NCBI GenBank assembly: GCA_964035575.1 | Contig: OZ037857.1 | Span: 744,001-808,000 of the forward strand | Direction of reading: 5' to 3' | Length of the DNA stretch: 64,000 bases | DNA from: Rhynchopus sp. YZ270_cl-10 | Lineage: Eukaryota; Euglenozoa; Diplonemea; Diplonemida; Diplonemidae | Shown: piece after piece, positions 1-10,074 of the stretch | Layout: each line of letters starts with the position of its first letter | How positions within the stretch are numbered: the first letter of the stretch is position 1 | Notes under the pieces: model-generated | The model's input: the letters and a program-made list of their open reading frames with translations, nothing else | Told to the model about the DNA's origin: nothing | Database searches by the model: none | Program-made: the position numbers and the translations under genes

Positions 1-1692
1 TATGTCCGTCATGGTGACCCAACCCCCAACACCCTCGGTAAGATTTTTCGCAAAGATTGCGATAATCTGTTTCATCACACCCCCCTTCCCCAACCGCCCT
101 ACTGCCACCAACAACAGACTCAACGTCGCTGATGGGAGACGCTGCAGGACCTGTTGTTGCTCCAACCGAGCAGACGCACACACCTCATCTGCTAATGAGC
201 GCATCCCCTTCCCTGCACACTCTGACAACAGCAGCGGTAGCAGCGCTGAGAGCAACGGCCCCCGCAGCAAGCCCTCCACACTCTGGTGCGCCCCATCCAC
301 TGCCAAAAACCGTCTGTACACCTGCATCGGGAGGCCCTCCAAGAGAGCAGTCACATCTGCCAAGGCAACCCTCCCCTTCCCCTTCGCCCATCGCAGAAGG
401 TGTTCATTGCGCGCAAGATACACCCATAGGGCGAGCACTGCGGGGAAGCATTGTTCACCCATCGAATTTCCTTCTGTCATCCCTGCCTTGACAAAACGAA
501 AGACAGTGTTGAGAACATACGTCTCCACGAGAGATGGCAACCGTGTACGCAGCAGTGCACACCCCTCCAGAAGACCAGACACAGCAGCGAAAACTGCCTC
601 CTCTGAGTGCGTCGTGCCTGAAGACAACCAAATCTTCGCGACCCCTGCTTGAAGCCGTGAATACAGAGGGCGGAGTTGCTGTCCTTCCTTGGATTGATTT
701 GAATCTCGCATGGTGCACACTGCTGCAGATACGAGCAAGGTGCCTGGGTCTGCGAAGTGCGGGTACAGCATCAGACATCGCTTCAACAACAAAACCAATG
801 CACTGCACCGTACCTCTGCATGCACACCAGAGGTAGGCGGCAGGATCGCGCTGCAGTGTAACGCCGCTGCTGCAGCTGGGTGTGGCAACACCGCTACAGA
901 GTAGCCTCGTTTTGAGAGCGCAGTGTCGACAGCACACCCCACCCGCCCCCAGCCTATCCCAACACTCAACCAGGTGCTCCCATTTTTCATCAACGTACGT
1001 TCAACCGCAGACAACGCCAGCAACACCCTTACCATATGCAGTGACCCCCGCTCTGTTGGATCACTCTCCAATTTCGGGCAATTCAAAAAGAGTTCAACCA
1101 ACCTCGGTGTCACAGCGTGACGGTATGCGTGACACAGTTTCTCTACTTCGGAGGAGGAGAACCTTGATTTGTACGTCCTAGCTTGGATCTGCTTTGTTTG
1201 CGAGGTGTACGAAGAGGCGAACGTAAACCTAGCGTTATGGGTTTCAAGATGCGATAGTTTGCTGAATGCTTCGAGCAAGACGGCTGGGGTAGATCCGTTC
1301 AGGGTGGAGGCAGGGTAGGTCGTGGAAAGGAATGTTTCCACCACGGCGGAGTAGAGGCCCACATTGCCCACATTCTTCTGTGTGGACACCCACACCACCC
1401 TTTCCACATGATGCGGCATGATCGTTTCTGCATCTGACTCCATCAGCTCCGCCAGACGTGCCAACACCGCACCATAGACATCTAGGTTGACACACTGCGC
1501 CTCATGGAGCACCCAGCAAGCTTCACTAAGCACCTCCCCATCGCAACCAGGCCACAGCAAGGCGGTCTTGACATGGTTATCTAAAGCATGCTTCTCAACA
1601 GCGTTCACCTCACCAGCGACACGTCCTCCTCTGTACACCCTCCGATGCAGTCGCTTCAAAAACTCCCTTTTAGTATCCCACAGCGCCTTCAT
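1..1692 (-). CDS. large helical protein of unknown family, 3' end outside the window
   Basis: One minus-strand frame stays open without a stop from an ATG at 1692 to base 1, giving 564 codons and continuing beyond the window. It begins MKALWDTKREFLKRLHRRVY. The product is rich in Leu, Ala and Val in helix-like spacing, with many short amphipathic segments such as LVELFLNC, VLLALSAVE and LLVAVGRLG. This resembles alpha-solenoid repeat proteins (HEAT, FASTK/RAP or OPR type), but I recognise no diagnostic motif. The base before the ATG ends a pyrimidine-rich tract and TTTGCAG, so 1693 may also be a 3' splice site with an upstream exon. An in-frame TAA at 1738-1740 closes the frame upstream. Seen: the long open frame. 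Inferred: the solenoid fold. Confidence 0.8.
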   Translation of the reverse strand, partial: MKALWDTKREFLKRLHRRVYRGGRVAGEVNAVEKHALDNHVKTALLWPGCDGEVLSEACWVLHEAQCVNLDVYGAVLARLAELMESDAETIMPHHVERVVWVSTQKNVGNVGLYSAVVETFLSTTYPASTLNGSTPAVLLEAFSKLSHLETHNARFTFASSYTSQTKQIQARTYKSRFSSSEVEKLCHAYRHAVTPRLVELFLNCPKLESDPTERGSLHMVRVLLALSAVERTLMKNGSTWLSVGIGWGRVGCAVDTALSKRGYSVAVLPHPAAAAALHCSAILPPTSGVHAEVRCSALVLLLKRCLMLYPHFADPGTLLVSAAVCTMRDSNQSKEGQQLRPLYSRLQAGVAKIWLSSGTTHSEEAVFAAVSGLLEGCALLRTRLPSLVETYVLNTVFRFVKAGMTEGNSMGEQCFPAVLALWVYLARNEHLLRWAKGKGRVALADVTALLEGLPMQVYRRFLAVDGAHQSVEGLLRGPLLSALLPLLLSECAGKGMRSLADEVCASARLEQQQVLQRLPSATLSLLLVAVGRLGKGGVMKQIIAIFAKNLTEGVGGWVTMTDI

Positions 1693-1979
1693 CTGCAAAT
1701 TGATGTGGAAGGTGAAAGGTGGGGGAGGTGGGGGAGGTTAGTTGAGAAGGAGTTAACGGAAGAGGAGGAGGACCTTTTTTTGCACACCTTTTCGATATTT
1801 TTGCCCTAATATTTAGGTGCCGATGTACCGTGTACATAAACATGTAGGGAAGTATAAAAAAAAAAAAAAACACATATAAAAAGAGAATGGGAATCTAGAA
1901 TGGTTTGGTAGATTCTTAGACCACTATGTTCAACATTGGTATCGGTAGTTCGCAAAGAGAGGGGGAAAAAAGGTGTCTT

Positions 1980-2014
1980 GAAATACAAAGCCCTCTCGTG
2001 ACAGTGTACCTTAG
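1980..2014. repeat. type D short hairpin element
   Basis: ATACAAAG...CCTCTCGTGA...GTGTAC. On the minus strand this folds as GTACA/TGTAT outside, a 2-nt internal loop, GTC/GGC inside and an ACGAGAG loop. Close relatives lie at 16704 and 54865. Confidence 0.5.
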
Positions 2015-3153
2015 TATGTGACCTAAATATGGACAAAAAAGTGGATATCTGAGAAAAAAAGAGGCCAAAATATGAATTGAATTTCACGTGAAATGTGAGT
2101 CTTTTGTTGTGTTTTTTTTGGGGGGGTTTTTTTCCATTCGGTATACGATTGTGTGGAAAATGAGGAAAAATAGTCAAACATAAAGAGATCACATTATCCT
2201 AACAATGTATCAAAACATAAGAAGCCTTGGAAGATTTATATGCCTCGAGTGCATACACATCAGGCAAAATAGAAACTTAACACTCACACGATAAACCCCA
2301 TGGGAGAGGTTGTGGTGAAACGCACACACCTCGACCTGTTTGGTGAGGCGTGGCTCTTCAGCGCGGTTCGTCCCCCAGAACCGTAAAGTGTTGTTCAAAA
2401 TGCTTTGTTTCTAAAATTCTTTCTTTCTCCTTTCATGAGAAAAAAAAAATGTGGAAAACACGAACCCTTGGCTGCTCTATGTATACTATCGGGACTGTAT
2501 CCCTTCCCTTCCCATCTGAGCTAGTTGTCACACTTATCTAGTGGGGTTTGTTGGTATGGGGGAAAAAATTGAATGAGTGCCCCACGCGGGGGACACACAA
2601 CTATTACAAAATTCTACTTTTAAAACAACACGATTGTTTGTCTGGGAGGAAGGCGGGAGGGTTTGAAGTGAACAACCACATGCATGGTGGCACGCAAAGA
2701 AGACGAATGCAAAAAAAAAAAAGATGAAAATAAAAACTTGGACTAAAAATGGAAAAGGGGAAGCGGATGAGGGGGGGTTTCACTCACAAAAAAAAAATCG
2801 TTCTAAAGCTCTAAAGACTTCTTTCTGGTATCGCTTTCACATCTTCACTATGGCAGCTCGTTTGTATTTATTTGAAAAACGGTTGAAGAAAAATAAAATG
2901 TGTATTTTGTCAGCGGTTTGTGTGGGTTCCTTCAGCTGGCTTAGACCGCCCTGAGACGAGGTGGTTTTACCTATTAATAGAGAGAGAGCCCCTCAGTCCA
3001 GCGTACGATGAACACTCAAGTAATTTTTTTTTCCTCTTTATTGCTTTGCGGAAAAAAATACCCCCCTTTTCGAAAAAGGAAAACACCCAGCTTTTACATC
3101 GTGCGAAAGGCACCTTTCATTTGGTGCATCAAAAATAGAGAAGAATTTCTAAA

Positions 3154-3184
3154 ATGAACCTAAACGTCTCGTGCTTAGTCATCC
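3154..3184. repeat. type A short hairpin element
   Basis: ATGAACCTAAAC, a CGTCTCGT loop region, then GCTTAGTCATCC. It has the same plan as the copies at 21008, 24381 and 36677. Confidence 0.5.
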
Positions 3185-3871
3185 TTTAAAAACACCACCT
3201 CAAACCAAATGCATGCAAAACAAAAAATCCTTCTATAAAGCCGTCCACAGGGCAGTGAGTAAAAGGCCAAATCTATTGCTGGGGGGGAAGTGGGAGAGAA
3301 GGGGAAGGTTGGGTGTGAACTTAGTCAGCTGCGTTGATGTTAGCGTTTCGTGCTACTGCCTGCTGGACGGTTCTGTGTGTGGTGTGTAGTAATAAGTGAC
3401 AATGAGCAAATACATCTTGAACCACAACGCCTTTCACGACACTTTTTATATCATTCAAAATACGGTTTAAGAACTGGGTTAAAAAAGAAAGCATTCTCGG
3501 TAGTATCTTTGAAAAACTGACGACGTGCTTACCATCTTATGGAATCTTCGCACATAAGTATTGACACTGAGTTGTCATAAGAGCAGGTTTTGTGCACATC
3601 GCCCAAGGCTTATTCAATTTATTTTGTTGTCGTGAATTTACAAAAAAGGGGGAAAGAGAGGGGGAGATTCGCCTTAAAGGGTGTTCACATACTGTCTGGA
3701 CAAGGCCCGGGAAAGAGCTGGGTTTGCAGCCTGTGCATATGCGACTTCGTTAACCTGTGTTGTGGTGACAGTTGTGTGATGTGCTGTGGCAAATGTGTGG
3801 CAAATGTGTGCATCTGTTGATACGTAGAAGGTCCCCCCATTCCTCATCTCACACCCTCCCCGTTCCCCTTC

Positions 3872-5986
3872 TCATACCCTTCTGAACTGCTGTGTCAGCA
3901 TCATTAACCCTTCGTACCACTTGTTGTATTTTTCACGGCTTTTGCAGGCGATTTGCAGCTGCCGCTTGTAGGTCACGATTGTCATGAGGTAGTAAATCTG
4001 TGGTGATTTGTGATTCGCGGACAATATCGATTTTTACGAAGAAACCTTGAAAAAATGAATGCAACCGTGGCACGCATATATTAACAATCAAGGGAAATTG
4101 GAAAAAAGAAAAATCAGATGAACCCGATCCCCGTCATCTTGACCACAGATCAATCGGTTTCGCCCAACATCAGCTAAATTATAGGATTTGCGCTTGCCCA
4201 GCAGAAAAATGAAACGGCATACCTGTGGGTGGCCTGGATTGCCAGGGGACTCTTCTGTGAGCTGCTCGGGGCGGATGGAGACAACCTCCTGTAGGCAGAT
4301 GTTGTTCGACATCAGGATCGATGCTGTCTGCGTGTTCGCCCAGACAAGAAGCATCTTCTTCTGGTTGAGGTAGAACCACCGTCGGTGCGGTTTGTCGTTC
4401 TTCGTCCACTTCACGAACCAGTCTCCGGACTTCATGTCGTGCAGGATTGCCTCCCTCCGCATGGCCTGATTTATGGGTGCATTGTGCACGTAGGACGACT
4501 GCGGCTGTTGCATTGTCTCGAACCTTGTCCTCTGTGGGGAGGGGTTCCTTATTGTGCCACTGGCGTTGTGGTTTGACACATTCTGACTCGCATTATTCGC
4601 ACGCCCCATTGTATGATGATAGGTGCGTTCCGCTATCGCGTCTACCGAACCTGACCCTGACGCCTCCCGCAGCGCACCCCCCTGCGGCATGCTTGTCCTC
4701 CCTCGAGGGTAGCCGCTTGCGTTGATGGGCCGGTCGCTTGGGTAGTACCCACCTTGACTGGGGCCATGGTCGTACCGTGGTGGGTATGAGTCAGCAGCCT
4801 CGTCGTGCATGCCACCACTGCCCTCCCACACAGGGTCCTTGTCCACACGGTCTATCGCCCTCGTGTAGGGGATCTCGGTTCTGTTCAGCAGTGTGCTAGG
4901 CGGTGCGTAGTACCCAGGGCGTGCGTTGGGGTTGGAGAAGACGTCTGTAGGGGATGGGTTGTGTGAGTGCGGGAGGTGCTTGGAGAAGATCGGGTCCTCC
5001 TGCGAGACGCGTGGGACAGGAGGGGGGTTGGTGTAGAGGTCGCCTGTGGGTGCGTGCCGGGAGTGGCCTGGCTTCATGTAGCTGGTGTCGCCTCCTGCGG
5101 TGGTCTGGCTGTGTGGGGAGTCTGCACGCATCTGCACGTCGTATGGGTCGACGGAGGGGCCACGCATGCTGGCGGGGGAGTTGTTGACCATGGCGGCGCT
5201 GACTTTGCGTTCGAGGTCTTGGATCTGCTGCTGCATGGCGCGGTACACTTCTGGGGTGGCACCACCACCACCGCCTCCACCGATGTCAGGCTGTTGAGAC
5301 CCTTCCCTCTCGCGTAGACGTCGTGTGATTTCGTCGTCCTTAGCATCCAGTCGCCTGCTCGCCATATCCTCCTGTGTAGCCGTGCGCTGCTCACGCACCT
5401 TCAACCGGTCCTGCACCCGCTGCCATTTGTCGCCAATCTCACGCTCATTGTCCAGCTGCTCCTCCAGCCGCTGCTGCTGCCACCGCAGCTCGTTCTCGCT
5501 CTCCGCCGCTATCGCACGCTGCACCTCGAGCTCGCGCTTCGTCTCTGCCTTCACCATGAGGAGCTCGCGGCGCTGCCGGTCCAGCTCGTCTTCTTCGACA
5601 GCTAGGTTCTTGGCACGGCGCTGCTCTCCTGCACGGTTGTTGTCGCGTTGGTCGGCGTATTGCGAGAGGCGGTCGGGTATGCCTTGGCCACCTTGACCAC
5701 CTTGGCCGTGACCGTAGCCAGATGTGTTGTACTGTGGCTGTGGTGAGTGCTGCTGGTGGTGTGGGCTCTGCGTCTGGTTAGGAGGGAACTGTGCAGGCAC
5801 GACGTTCCCAAGCACGGCGCTCGCATCGCTGCCGCTTCTGCTGATGCTGGAACGGCCCTCACGACGCCTTTTCTCAAGCACACGTTCCAAATGAGCCTGC
5901 CGACTCGGGTCGGACAGCCTGCTCATCGTGTACTCCAAAGACCTCAAGACCAGTGTGTAAAGGTGGTTTCTGTGGTTGCAATGCAA
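3872..5986 (-). CDS. coiled-coil protein with C-terminal PH domain, two exons
   Basis: Exons 5986-4223 and 3997-3872; the intron is 4222-3998 (225 bp, GTATGC...CACCACAG, phase 0). The second exon adds IYYLMTIVTYKRQLQ...NKWYEGLMMLTQQF and a TGA. This is the last strand and C-terminal helix expected of a PH domain, so the splice completes the fold. The first ATG is at 5986, but a start at 5926 (MSRLSDPSRQAHLERVLEKR) is more natural because the preceding 20 residues look like leader sequence. About residues 120 to 250 form a charged coiled coil; residues 250 to 510 are low complexity (Pro, Gly, Ser, Tyr). The PH domain follows from GDWFVKWTKNDKPHRRWFYL. It probably binds phosphoinositides or a membrane partner and acts as a scaffold; its specific role is unknown. 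Confidence 0.85.
4117..4138. repeat. short hairpin inside the PH-protein intron
   Basis: GATGAACC...CGTCATC forms a short stem resembling the A and B hairpin types. It lies entirely within the 4222-3998 intron. Confidence 0.35.
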
Positions 5987-6402
5987 ATGTGTTCCGTGGA
6001 AACCCGCCGGAGGTTCTTGGGAGAAGGTGGCAGGGAAGGGAAGGGGACAAAATGAGATGGTTCCTTAAAAGAAGTGGGTGTAGGGGTGTAGGGCTTAGTA
6101 TGTTTCAGCAGTTAGTCATTTAAGTTGGCGTGGAGGGGAATAGTGGGAAGCGGCAACGGGGGGGCTGTGTAAATCAGAGTTGCACGACCACAAAATAAAA
6201 TAAAATTTTGAACACATGAATGCACCTCTCGCGGCACACACACACACACATATCCAAAATGAGACGTCCATTCTGTTTAGAAGAAAAAAAGGGTTTGTTA
6301 GATGTAGCCTCACGGTGCTTCAACTACCTTGAAAAAATACCTACATCCACAAGGATCGCTGTGGACCACCTAAACTCACCATTTTCCCCCCTTTTTTACA
6401 TC
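5987..6402. other. intergenic region
   Basis: No gene seen. It contains a short (CA)n run near 6236 and AT-rich sequence between the calpain stop and the PH-gene start. Confidence 0.6.
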
Positions 6403-8494
6403 TCACTCCGAACTGAGCAGCGAGAGCAATGGAGACAACACCGCCCTTTTTGTTGTGATGACGGAGAGGGTGAAGGTACCTTCCTCATCTTTCCCCCAGG
6501 TCATTGGGACTATGGTGTACATGCCGGCTTGCAGCTCGACCTCTGTGAAGACAGTTTCGTAGGGTGCGAAGTCTGGGGAGTGGAGGAGCTTGCCTTCGTG
6601 GTGCGGGCCGACTCTGCCGCCGTCTGACGCGTAGACACTGTAGCTTACGTAGTGTGGGAGGGCACCTGGCTTGATGTGTTGGTGCAGGAGGAGGGCAATC
6701 TTTGCAGGTCCCTCTGTCAGTTTGAGGCAGTACTGTGGGTTGTTCGCCCAGGCAGGGTAGCCTGACGTCCGCCCTGCTGCAGTGTACCCCTTCCACACAC
6801 CTCCCTGCTGCAGCTCAGCCTCAGCATTGTTCCCCACCTCATCCACAATGTACGGATGCGGGCTCGCAAAGGTTAACTGAAACCGCGACTCCCCCGGGAC
6901 CTTGGTACAAGGTATCACAAAGTAGTTGACCCCCGGACGGCATAGTACCTCAGCATGGACGTCGCGTACACTGTAGAATTTTGGAATCACGACAACGTCG
7001 GAAGGCTCCCAATGCCGTTTTTTTCTGGTGTTGTCATTGCTTTTCACGACGTAGAGTCCTAGGGAGTGTTCGTAGTGGTTTTTCCGAAGAAGTTTGCAGT
7101 CTGGCTGCGAAAGCTGGATGTGAACCAAGGTATCGCGGTCGCGAACACAGAGGTTGAAGCAAGGGTTTTCGGTAAAGTTTTGGCAGCGGAGCTTGCCGCC
7201 TGCAGTCCTGCCAACCCATCTGGAGGTGAGACGAAGGACGTTGCTAGCTGAGATGCCTGCAGTGAGGGTCGCCTCTGTCCTGCAGATGTACACTTTGTTG
7301 AAGAAGATGCAGAAGTGCTCAAAGGACACCCACACCTTCTTTTCGGCAGCCGCCTCAGCTGGCATATGAAAGTGCGGATACACAAGACGGTAGTCCTTCT
7401 CCGGCAGCTTCTGCATCCACTCTTCTGTCAACCATATTGGGTTGTATGAGTCTGTTGGGGGAGGAGGCGCTGCTTCGAGAAAGCTGGCGTAGAGCTGCAC
7501 GACACGCCAGTTTGGTGTTTCGATGACCTGGAGGATTTCGTACATCCGGTTGGCAATGATGCCGGATTCGGCGATGGAGGCTGTTTCAGTATCGGATATG
7601 GTTTTGACGCACGCAGAGACTATACAGCCGTCTCTGACATAGCCTCTTAGGGTGTTCCAGTAGGATCCGTCGGTGGCAACCTCTCGTGCACGTTTGTGGT
7701 TGCGGATGAAGATGTTGTTGCAGATCCCGCCGGTGAGGTCGCTCAGTGCCATGAGGGTGGAGCCGCAGGCAAGGCGGTCGTAGCCGCCATAAAGCTTTGC
7801 CATAGCCTTTTCGATGAGAGGTGCCCACACCTCGTTGGGGTCGGACATTGTGATGCCGAGGAGCCTGCCTGCGTGGTCGCATGGTACATAGTCATCTATG
7901 ACAACCTGCATCCATGTCCCGCTTTTGAAGATCTGAATCTGATAAGCACCAATATCAGGGTAGCTCCGAATGAACAGATGCCTCAGCATTTGTGGATATC
8001 TGTGTGTTTTGTCATTTTTTTTTCGACAGCTTGGTTGTATTAGTGTAGACTGATTGAGGGGGTTTACATTTTTTTGCAATTGTAATTTTTTGGATATTTT
8101 TGGATTGCTACTCACCTGGGTGTGAGTTACTAGATTGCAGCAACGAGCTTCAAGTTAGGGTTTGTACTCTTTTGCTGTGTCGGCAATCGACTTAGAGCCC
8201 ACTTGGGCTAATAAACTAATAGGGTCTGTACTCAATGTTGGCCGAAGCCCTTGGACACATTGTATACATTTTCTCATATGTGCGAACGACATACCTTCTC
8301 AGAATCTGCAACGTTGTGCACAACCACATATTCCCAAAAGCCCCCACCATGGGACAAGAGGGCTTCTGCACGTCAACGAAGAGCTTTGGGTCCTTCCGCG
8401 TGGGCGAGGCCTCAGAGGCACGTACCCAGAAGATGTCTTTTGTACGGCGCTTGCGGGCGTTGATGAAGCCTGTTACATTGTTTGCATTTGACAT
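6403..8494 (-). CDS. calpain-like pseudoprotease, two exons
   Basis: Exons 8494-8295 and 7999-6403; the intron is 8294-8000 (295 bp, GTATGT...CACACAG, phase 2), giving 598 residues. Calpain landmarks appear in order. DPKLFVDVQ...GAFGNMWLCTTLQIL corresponds to the active-site segment, usually QGxxGDCWFL. VIDDYVPCD and PLIEKAMAKLYGGYDRLACG belong to the protease core. KKVWVSFEHFCIFFNKVYIC ends it, and two C2-like (C2L) regions follow. The catalytic Cys is Met here (GNMW). The His of the usual GHAY is Arg (ANRMY). The NPWG motif with the catalytic Asn is absent. The protein is therefore expected to be proteolytically inactive and to act by binding, as many protist calpain-like proteins do. The fold is clear; the role is inferred. 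Confidence 0.9.
8030..8060. repeat. type C hairpin in the calpain intron
   Basis: TTGGTTGTATTAGTGTAG core, with a shortened right arm. It sits 31 to 61 bp upstream of the 3' splice site when read in the gene's direction. There it supplies an ACTAATAC sequence that could serve as a branch site. Confidence 0.5.
8181..8232. repeat. type E hairpin in the calpain intron
   Basis: CGGCAATCGACTTAG...GCCCACTTGGGC...AGGGTCTGTACT. It contains a GCCCACTTGGGC hairpin and shares its 3' end with the copy at 48080. Confidence 0.5.
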
Positions 8495-8768
8495 TACAAA
8501 GTGTCCCTCTGCAAGGGATCATTTATACCTCAAGACAACCGTTGGACGCACTACATACAAAACTAACGTTAAATTGACTTAATGTGCACCTTCGCCACTA
8601 AAAGAACAGTTGAAAATGCAAACACAAATGAAATACAAAAAAAATCTGCGTAAAAGAGAACTTTTTGGAAAATGAGTATCGAGGAACTGTCCAACTCCTC
8701 ACTTTTTTAACCCTCCCACTAATCAAATAGAACACAAAATGTGTATCGGTGTAGAAAAATCCCTCCCT

Positions 8769-9662
8769 TCAGCCAGACAACATACCGGATGTGACCAGCG
8801 AGACCTCGCTTGGGGGGAATGTTTCGTCAGTCCACTTTTTATCTTCTCCGTCTTTTGGGTTGAAGAGACTACGTGATATGGCTACGAGGTCCTGCGGGCG
8901 AAGCGGGGTACGTTGTATCTGGTCTGTATCTGTGTCGTCTGCGCTGTTGAAAACAAGCTGCTCTAGGGGTGTGTCTGCCGCGTACTCCGCACAGCCTGGT
9001 GTGGCTGCAAGCACACGTTCCGCCTCTACTGCCTTCGCCTCTGTTTCTTCAGCAGCAGCCGCAAACAGATTGTCTTCAAGATTCGAATCGACCTCCCATT
9101 CCTCATCTTGCGGGCCCTCTGGTGGGCCATAACCTAATGTTTTCCTTAAAAGGATCGTACCCATGCCGATCCCCATGTCACTGTCGCCAGTGTGATAGCT
9201 TAACTCCTTCTTTTGAATGTCCTTCCCTCTGTTCAACTCAAGCTGCATCGCAATACGGTTTCGATATGCATCAGACATATCAGTATCAGAAAGGGAAATG
9301 GACACAATGTTGGTGTTATTGCATGCCAAGTCAAAGAGAAGCTTTGCAGCTGGGAGAGAGATTTCGTTGTGTGAGAAGTCGAGGGTGTGGATGGAAGGGT
9401 GTGCGACAAGAACGTCGTAGAGAAGCGCAATGCTGTCGTTGTTAAGCTGTGCACGGCAGAGGTCAAGGATCTGCAGGTTGCTGAACAAAGTGATCAAATC
9501 TGCGATCAACGGTACCATAGATTTTGCTACGTAAACTCTTTGTAGGTCGAGCTCCGTGATACGCCCGCATGCCCTCCCGCGAAGTTCTTTTGTCAGTTCA
9601 GAGCTGACCTTCGCATTGCGAATTTTGCACAGCGATTCATAGGCTTGCGCAGCATCTTCCAT
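8769..9662 (-). CDS. leucine-rich repeat protein
   Basis: Single exon, 297 residues, from MEDAAQAYESLCKIRNAK to a TGA at 8769. Residues about 33 to 145 contain ribonuclease-inhibitor-type leucine-rich repeats: ITELDLQRVYV, LQILDLCRAQLNND, IHTLDFSHNEIS and IVSISLSDTDMSD. The second half is acidic and Ala/Glu-rich with no recognised domain. LRR proteins of this kind are usually protein-interaction scaffolds. The gene lies 274 bp upstream (in coordinates) of the calpain start and is transcribed the same way, but nothing links the two functionally. Confidence 0.88.
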   Translation of the reverse strand: MEDAAQAYESLCKIRNAKVSSELTKELRGRACGRITELDLQRVYVAKSMVPLIADLITLFSNLQILDLCRAQLNNDSIALLYDVLVAHPSIHTLDFSHNEISLPAAKLLFDLACNNTNIVSISLSDTDMSDAYRNRIAMQLELNRGKDIQKKELSYHTGDSDMGIGMGTILLRKTLGYGPPEGPQDEEWEVDSNLEDNLFAAAAEETEAKAVEAERVLAATPGCAEYAADTPLEQLVFNSADDTDTDQIQRTPLRPQDLVAISRSLFNPKDGEDKKWTDETFPPSEVSLVTSGMLSG

Positions 9663-10074
9663 TGCTGCTGTTATTCACCTGAAAGGGAATGAGTGGTTCA
9701 AATATTTCAGTAAAAACAAAGAAAACAAAACCTGTAAGACGAATGTGCCTCTCGTGCACACACATCTAAACAAAATATTCAGTTTGGAAGAATAAAAAAT
9801 GGGTCGAGAGGACTTTTTTTTTTTTGCATCAGTTCTCATCCTATTCTTCCTATGTTTTGCCTTTTTTGGGAATAAGAAGAAATAGTTTTTTTTTTTTGGA
9901 TGCATTGCTTCTTTTGTGCATCAAACCAAAAAAAAATATAAATCCAAGAGAACTCCATCTCCCCCCACACGAAAGTAGAATCACACAAAAAGGCTTGGAT
10001 TGCCTTCCCTAAAACCACAAAAAGACCCTGCCCCATCCCCCTTGCAAACAATCCCCCTCCCCCCCCGACTCAGA
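9663..10074. other. intergenic region with one hairpin
   Basis: AT-rich with homopolymer runs. Apart from the type B hairpin at 9738-9766 nothing is recognised. Confidence 0.6.
9738..9766. repeat. type B short hairpin element
   Basis: GACGAATGTGCCTCTCGTGC then ACACACATC. The outer stem is GACG/CATC-like, the inner stem GTGC/GCAC, and the loop reads GAGAGG on the minus strand. A nearly identical copy lies at 47911. Confidence 0.55.

Larger units (their letters stand above)
1693..3871. other. intergenic region, AT-rich, no supported gene
   Basis: This 2.2 kb stretch has many A and T runs and no long credible reading frame. It holds a type D hairpin (1980-2014), a type A hairpin (3154-3184), and diffuse GTGTG-rich sequence near 3700-3820. 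Any upstream exon of the gene ending at 1692 would lie here, but I cannot place one. Confidence 0.6.

Noticed and set aside
2-937. Open frames on the plus strand and in another minus frame over the left edge
   Set aside because: They are antisense or frame shadows of the continuous 564-codon minus-strand frame, which has better amino-acid composition.
1980-2014. Sarcin-ricin-loop-like ACGAGAGG in the B and D hairpins as evidence of rRNA fragments
   Set aside because: The conserved 23S/28S flanks (AGTA before, ACC after) are missing and the stems differ; the motif is just a GAGA-type loop.
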